From: Megalonaias nervosa
Lineage: Eukaryota; Mollusca; Bivalvia; Unionida; Unionidae
Assembly (NCBI GenBank): GCA_016617855.1
Contig: JAECUM010096282.1
Span: 1-64,000, forward strand
DNA: 64,000 nt
Direction of reading: 5' to 3'
Shown: positions 59,306 through 64,000 of the stretch, in pieces
How the letters are laid out: each line of letters opens with the position of its first letter
Position numbering within the stretch: the first letter of the stretch is position 1
The notes under the pieces: model-generated
What the model saw: the letters and a program-made list of their open reading frames with translations, nothing else
Database searches by the model: none
What the model was told of the DNA's origin: nothing
Position numbers and translations under genes: made by a program

Positions 59306-60050
59306 ATTGATACGGTGTTACAATGCATCAGTCAACAACTTCCCTTTCACGTAAACAATGCACTTTTAGCCTCAGTGAATGGCATTGTTTAATCCTTCAC
59401 TCTGAATTTAATGAAACACAAGCGACTCCATAATGAAGCAATATCCTTTGTTGAAATATTGTCCATGACCGATGGACTACAAAACACTGGCAACAATCAT
59501 ACTGCACTTTCAAATTTACCGCCACCATGACAGCAGCACTGAGACAATCCCAACGATACTGTAACATTAGATTGAATTTTTCTGGCTCATCTTTTAGTAA
59601 TGGCATCTTCAATTTTCGCTGATGTATTGAGTCAATTTTTCCTAATACTAACATTTCGTTGTGTTTATTCGGCTACATGACATACAAACCTCTTCACGAA
59701 ACTACGTTTTAGTCAGTGTTGGATAGAATCACCGTATGTACGTGCACGCCCCCATATTAATAAAGTAGCATATGTTGCCTCGCGATCTTCAGATTTCATT
59801 CATTAATTGAACGACATGCAAAATGTTCAATAAAACCTTGAAATACTTTTATTTATTTCAATTTTGTTACTCATATAACAGAATAATTAATAAATCTTAT
59901 TTTAAAGTGTATATCAAAAAGGTTATTGACTGAGTAGTAATCTATTTCGCCCTCGTCCTTGAGACGCAAAATACATTGGCAATTTTGGGGATCCGGCGCC
60001 AAAGAAATCACATCCTGCGCCACAGAACTCACATTCTCCTTATTATGTTC
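58905..60050. other. Intronic non-coding stretch
   Basis: A (GA)n run lies at 59247-59304. TTTCAACTACTGGTTGTTTA occurs both at 59153 and inside the solo LTR at 58733. No gene recognised. Confidence 0.5.
59247..59304. repeat. (GA)n microsatellite
   Basis: Dinucleotide run. Confidence 0.95.
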
Positions 60051-60055
60051 AAAAC

Positions 60056-60685
60056 GAAATGAACGTGATATTCCATAGCTTCTTTGGATAATTTCAGTTA
60101 AAAGAATTAATATTTTTCGCACATTTTGATTCCAAACAATCAATGGCGTAACAGAAGTGCGGTTGATTTAATGCCAGCCCACTTCTCAAGTAACATGTGC
60201 ATCTTACGGAATTGACTCGGCTAATAAATCCAGTTCATCACAGGCAGTAAAGCAAAATTTAGTTGGATCAACAGGAAAACAAAATCCATCCATTCCAGAC
60301 CAACCGGAAAAGTTGTTTCAATGCGCATTCGTTCAAAATACGACTCTAAATTTCGGTGTTAAGTAGACCAAAACGAGAATTTTTAAACTAAGGTCGAGCG
60401 TTCGACGAAATTCAAAGGTCGATGAACGGTGCTATATGCGCATTAATATTGTTACTGTGTATTGATGAATATATGGTTTTGTATTTATTTTGGAATACAG
60501 CATAAATTCAGTCACTTTGTTCCTTGTTGTGTATTCTTTTATTATCAAGCCCTAAGTAGGAAAACCAAATGAGTATATAACAAAACGTGTACTGCATTTA
60601 TATCGAACTAATACTGCACTTCCATGGTCGTGCAGTATTACTCAGAAAAAGCTCGCTCATATTTTCCATATAAATGCAGTAACAT
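60056..60685 (+). repeat. Hairpin-ending dispersed repeat, copy C
   Basis: The body matches copy A at 24040. The terminal hairpin is at 60585-60685, with outer arms TACTGCATTTATAT and complement, and inner arms CTAATACTGCA and complement around CTTCCATGGTCG. The left arm lacks about 20 nt that the right arm retains (CTCGCTCATATTTTCC). Confidence 0.75.
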
Positions 60686-61179
60686 ATAAATACCAAATTA
60701 TTAAACTGTACTTATTACACGCGTACAATAATACCTCGAGACGTTACAGCTGATGTACTAAAGTATATTCTAATATAGTCTTTGAATCCATTAAGTATAT
60801 ACCTTTGACATAACCGATTCCACAACTCTCCACGACTATAATCTCAGTCTCGCTACCTTGATTAATGTCTACGACACATGAATTTTTATTATATTTCCTG
60901 CATTAATAATTTTGTACATAGCAGATCAGAGAGGGATGCATCAAAGCCACATCTCATCGCTAATTATTGAAGATTTGTTTTTAATTTGGCTACATTATGG
61001 ACATAGTGCATAGATGGCGCTAGCTATGTCTCCCTCCCCCCCCCCCAAATCCCACCAAAAATATCCCTGATAACCTTTGGGCTTATCTTCATTGCTTCCA
61101 CAGATTACTACTAAATATGCTTTACAATACTCAAGTTTGATTTAGGGTATTCCTGTCGATTAAATCTTTGACACTTAAC

Positions 61180-62618
61180 TAGAATATGATATATGGATTA
61201 AGATGCGCCCTAGAATATGATATATGGATTAAGATGCGCCCTAGAATATGATATATGGACTAAGATGCCCTCTAGAATATGATATATGGACTAAGATGCC
61301 CTCTAGAATATGATATATGGACTAAGATGCCCTCTAGAATATGATATATGGACTAAGATGCCCTCTAGAATATGATATATGGATTAAGATGAGCCCTAGA
61401 ATATGATATATGGATTAAGATGAGCCCTAGAATATGATATATGGATTAAGATGCGCCCTAGAATATGATATATGGACTAAGATGCCCTCTAGAATATGAT
61501 ATATGGATTAAGATGAGCCCTAGAATATGATATATGGATTAAGATGAGCCCTAGAATATGATATATGGATTAAGATGCGCCCTAGAATATGATATATGGA
61601 CTAAGATGCCCTCTAGAATATGATATATGGATTAAGATGAGCCCTAGAATATGATATATGGATTAAGATGAGCCCTAGAATATGATATATGGATTAAGAT
61701 GCGCCCTAGAATATGATATATGGATTAAGATGAGCCCTAGAATATGATATATGGACTAAGATGCCCTCTAGAATATGATATATGGACTAAGATGCCCCCT
61801 AGAATATGATATATGGAGTAAGATGCGCCCTAGAATATGATATATGGACTAAGATGCCCTCTAGAATATGATATATGGACTAAGATGCCCCCTAGAATAT
61901 AATATATGGATTAAGATGCGCCCTAGAATATGATATATGGATTAAGATGCCCTCTAGAATATGATATATGGATTAAGATGCGCCCTAGAATATGATATAT
62001 GGATTAAGATGAGCCCTAGAATATGATATATGGACTAAGACGCCCTCTAGAATATGATATATGGATTAAGATGCGCCCTAGAATATGATATATGGACTAA
62101 GATGTCCTCTAGAATATGATATATGGACTAAGATGCCCTCTAGAATATGATATATGGATTAAGATGAGCCCTAGAATATGATATATGGATTAAGATGAGC
62201 CCTAGAATATGATATATGGATTAAGATGAGCCCTAGAATATGATATATGGACTAAGATGCCCTCTAGAATATGATATATGGATTAAGATGAGCCCTAGAA
62301 TATGATATATGGATTAAGATGAGCCCTAGAATATGATATATGGATTAAGATGCCCTCTAGAATATGATATATGGATTAAGATGCGCCCTAGAATATGATA
62401 TATGGATTAAGATGCGCCCTAGAATATGATATATGGACTAAGATGCCCTCTAGAATATGATATATGGATTAAGATGAGCCCTAGAATATGATATATGGAC
62501 TAAGATGCCCTCTAGAATATGATATATGGATTAAGATGAGCCCTAGAATATGATATATGGACTAAGATGCCCTCGAGAATGTGATATATGGACTAAGATG
62601 CCCTCTGGAATATGATAT
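61180..62618. repeat. 31-bp minisatellite, about 46 units
   Basis: The unit is TAGAATATGATATATGGA, then (T/C)TAAGATG, then CGCCC, AGCCC or CCCTC. At least three unit types alternate, with patches of repeated order. Unit length is almost constant at 31 bp. Confidence 0.97.
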
Positions 62619-62619
62619 T

Positions 62620-63730
62620 CTACATTTATTTGTATTAATGACAAAAAAGATATATCTACTTGTCGCATTAGAAATGCCATTTCTTGTTTTTATACTGCAT
62701 TGAAAGTCTAAAAGCGCATTGAAGTCTATTCTATTTACCCGTATTGCTCAGGAAAGCCCATCCCCATCACCAAATAAAACAAAATGAAAAACAATAAAAG
62801 CACCTTAGAATCTGAATCTGAAATTTATTAGTATGAATGCTTCATTACAAAGTTATATATTTATGAACATCAAACTTGTTTTACTTAAAATACGACTTCA
62901 TGTTTTGTTGTTAGATGATATATTCGAGTTGTTATGATGTCATGTGTATGTATATACGAGTTGTTATGCTGTTAGGTGTACGTATATGCGAGTTGTTACG
63001 CTCTCAGGTGTATGTATATACGAGTTGTTAGGGTCTCAGGTGTATGGTATATGCGAGTTATGATATCAGATATATGTATATACAAGTTGTTATGAATTGT
63101 GATATCAGGAGGATACATATACGAGCTAGAGAACAAATTAAAACAAATCAAAACGATAATAGCGTTTCCTTGACTGTTCTTACCTTTTGGACAAATGATT
63201 ATGGTCCTCTCTCAAATATGACAACGTTACTAAAACTGTTAAACTTTGAAATTTCTCCTTCTCCAGAACTGCTTGACCAGTTTAGACAAAATTTAAGTAA
63301 TAGCACCATGGTACAAAGACGTTTCAAACTTTTGCAAATTGTATCGATTTTCTATCAAACATGACCACCGCTACATTACATAGTGAACATTCTGGGATAT
63401 TTTTTTTCTAAAAGTCGCTTGACTACATTGAACAGATTCCGACAAAGAGGATCAAGTCACTTCGAACTGAATATACTAATACTAATCCATATGGTCAAGC
63501 ACATTTGCCGTTTCCGACTGCTAATCAGCAAGGCAGTGATTAGTTTCCATAACTCTCATACCAGAAACCAGTAAATATTTATGAAAAACTAGAGCAGACA
63601 TAAAAGCAGATGAACACTCTTTTAGGACAACAAAAAGAAGCTTGATATTGTAACCTGTACATGTTCTCTTTCCCCGTAAAGCCTTCTACTCTGTTGGCAT
63701 AAATACTAATTTATTGTTCTCATATTCATA
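62620..63730. other. Intronic non-coding stretch with a short repeat
   Basis: Five units of about 37 bp containing TATACGAGTTGTTA and CTCAGGTGTATG lie at 62925-63120. Open frames at 63044-63574 lack recognisable domains. Confidence 0.5.
62925..63120. repeat. About 37-bp tandem repeat, five units
   Basis: GTATATACGAGTTGTTA-type units with indels. Confidence 0.85.
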
Positions 63731-63737
63731 TTTGCAG

Positions 63738-63886
63738 GTTGAACATTGCAGGGATAATCGTCGGATGTGTGCTAGGAGGCTTGTTTGTTCTTGGTGCATT
63801 GATTGCTTTCATAATCTGGTGCGTTCAGTCTAAGAACAGGAGCGGAGTTGTGGTGAATCCCAACAACGTAGCACACACACTTGTAG
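63738..63886 (+). CDS. CYYR1/Shisa-like gene, transmembrane exon
   Basis: A pyrimidine-rich acceptor (CATATTTGCAG) ends at 63737 and a donor GTAAGT starts at 63887. The exon encodes LNIAGIIVGCVLGGLFVLGA and continues LIAFIIWCVQSKNRSG, a single helix of about 23 residues followed by a positive cytoplasmic start. The acceptor phase (one base to complete the codon) exactly fits the exon at 50972-51150, and together they give the usual layout of signal peptide, Cys-rich domain and membrane helix. The intron would be about 12.6 kb. The gene continues beyond the window. Confidence 0.78.
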
Positions 63887-64000
63887 GTAAGTAATGGAAA
63901 GATCGCGAGCTTACTTTTCTTTCTATTAAAAATAGTATCAATTTTGTAGACTTAAATCATTGCAAATGTTATCAAGTTTTAACTTATACGTCAAGATTTT

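Noticed and set aside
61180..62618. CRISPR-like array
   Set aside because: Units are contiguous 31-bp repeats without unique spacers, in an animal genome.

Overview
The window looks like animal (metazoan) nuclear DNA, most probably from a bivalve or related mollusc. It is AT-rich and full of microsatellites. It carries tRNA-derived SINEs, Ty3/Gypsy-type LTR elements and a LINE, and it has a spliced host gene. No bacterial-style operon, rRNA gene, true tRNA gene or CRISPR array was seen. The species call is inference.

The main occupant is a Maverick/Polinton (adintovirus-like) element at 3185-21376. It has terminal inverted repeats starting AG, and the 5-bp direct repeat AAGTG touches both ends (3180-3184 and 21377-21381). 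On the minus strand it carries protein-primed DNA polymerase B, a chromodomain retroviral-type integrase, a phospholipase A2-like protein, a small zinc-ribbon protein, an adenovirus-type protease, two or three Gly-Gly-Phe minor virion proteins, the double-jelly-roll major capsid protein, a penton-like minor capsid protein, a coiled-coil protein with an internal repeat, and an FtsK/HerA-type packaging ATPase. On the plus strand it carries NUMOD/HNH-type genes, an unknown acidic protein, a phage-tail-fibre-like repeat protein with a discoidin-like tail, an intact 429-codon gene of unknown function and a small membrane protein. Most of these genes are broken by stops and frameshifts, so this is a decayed endogenous copy.

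From 21.4 to 29.9 kb there is no gene. This stretch holds microsatellites, small tandem repeats, two copies of a hairpin-ending dispersed repeat (a third copy is at 60 kb) and degraded LTR relics. A Ty3/Gypsy element at 29907-36643 (minus strand, 950-975 bp LTRs, 4-bp GTGT target repeat) has its integrase upstream of reverse transcriptase, which is the Gmr1-type order. A solo LTR of a related family lies at 58007-58900. A second, internally deleted Gypsy element with about 193-bp LTRs lies at 45586-48720. A LINE fragment lies at 52260-53670.

The host locus is a cysteine/tyrosine-rich, CYYR1/Shisa-like single-pass membrane protein gene on the plus strand. A signal-peptide plus Cys-rich exon (50972-51150) and a transmembrane exon (63738-63886) have matching splice phase, and the intron between them holds the LINE, the solo LTR, the third hairpin repeat and a 46-copy 31-bp minisatellite. 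Partial copies of the sequence around the first exon recur at 1.7-2.6, 38.7-40.9, 42.2-44.2 and 45.5/48.7-49.3 kb. The region is therefore an old tandem duplication of this gene's 5' part, later invaded by mobile elements.
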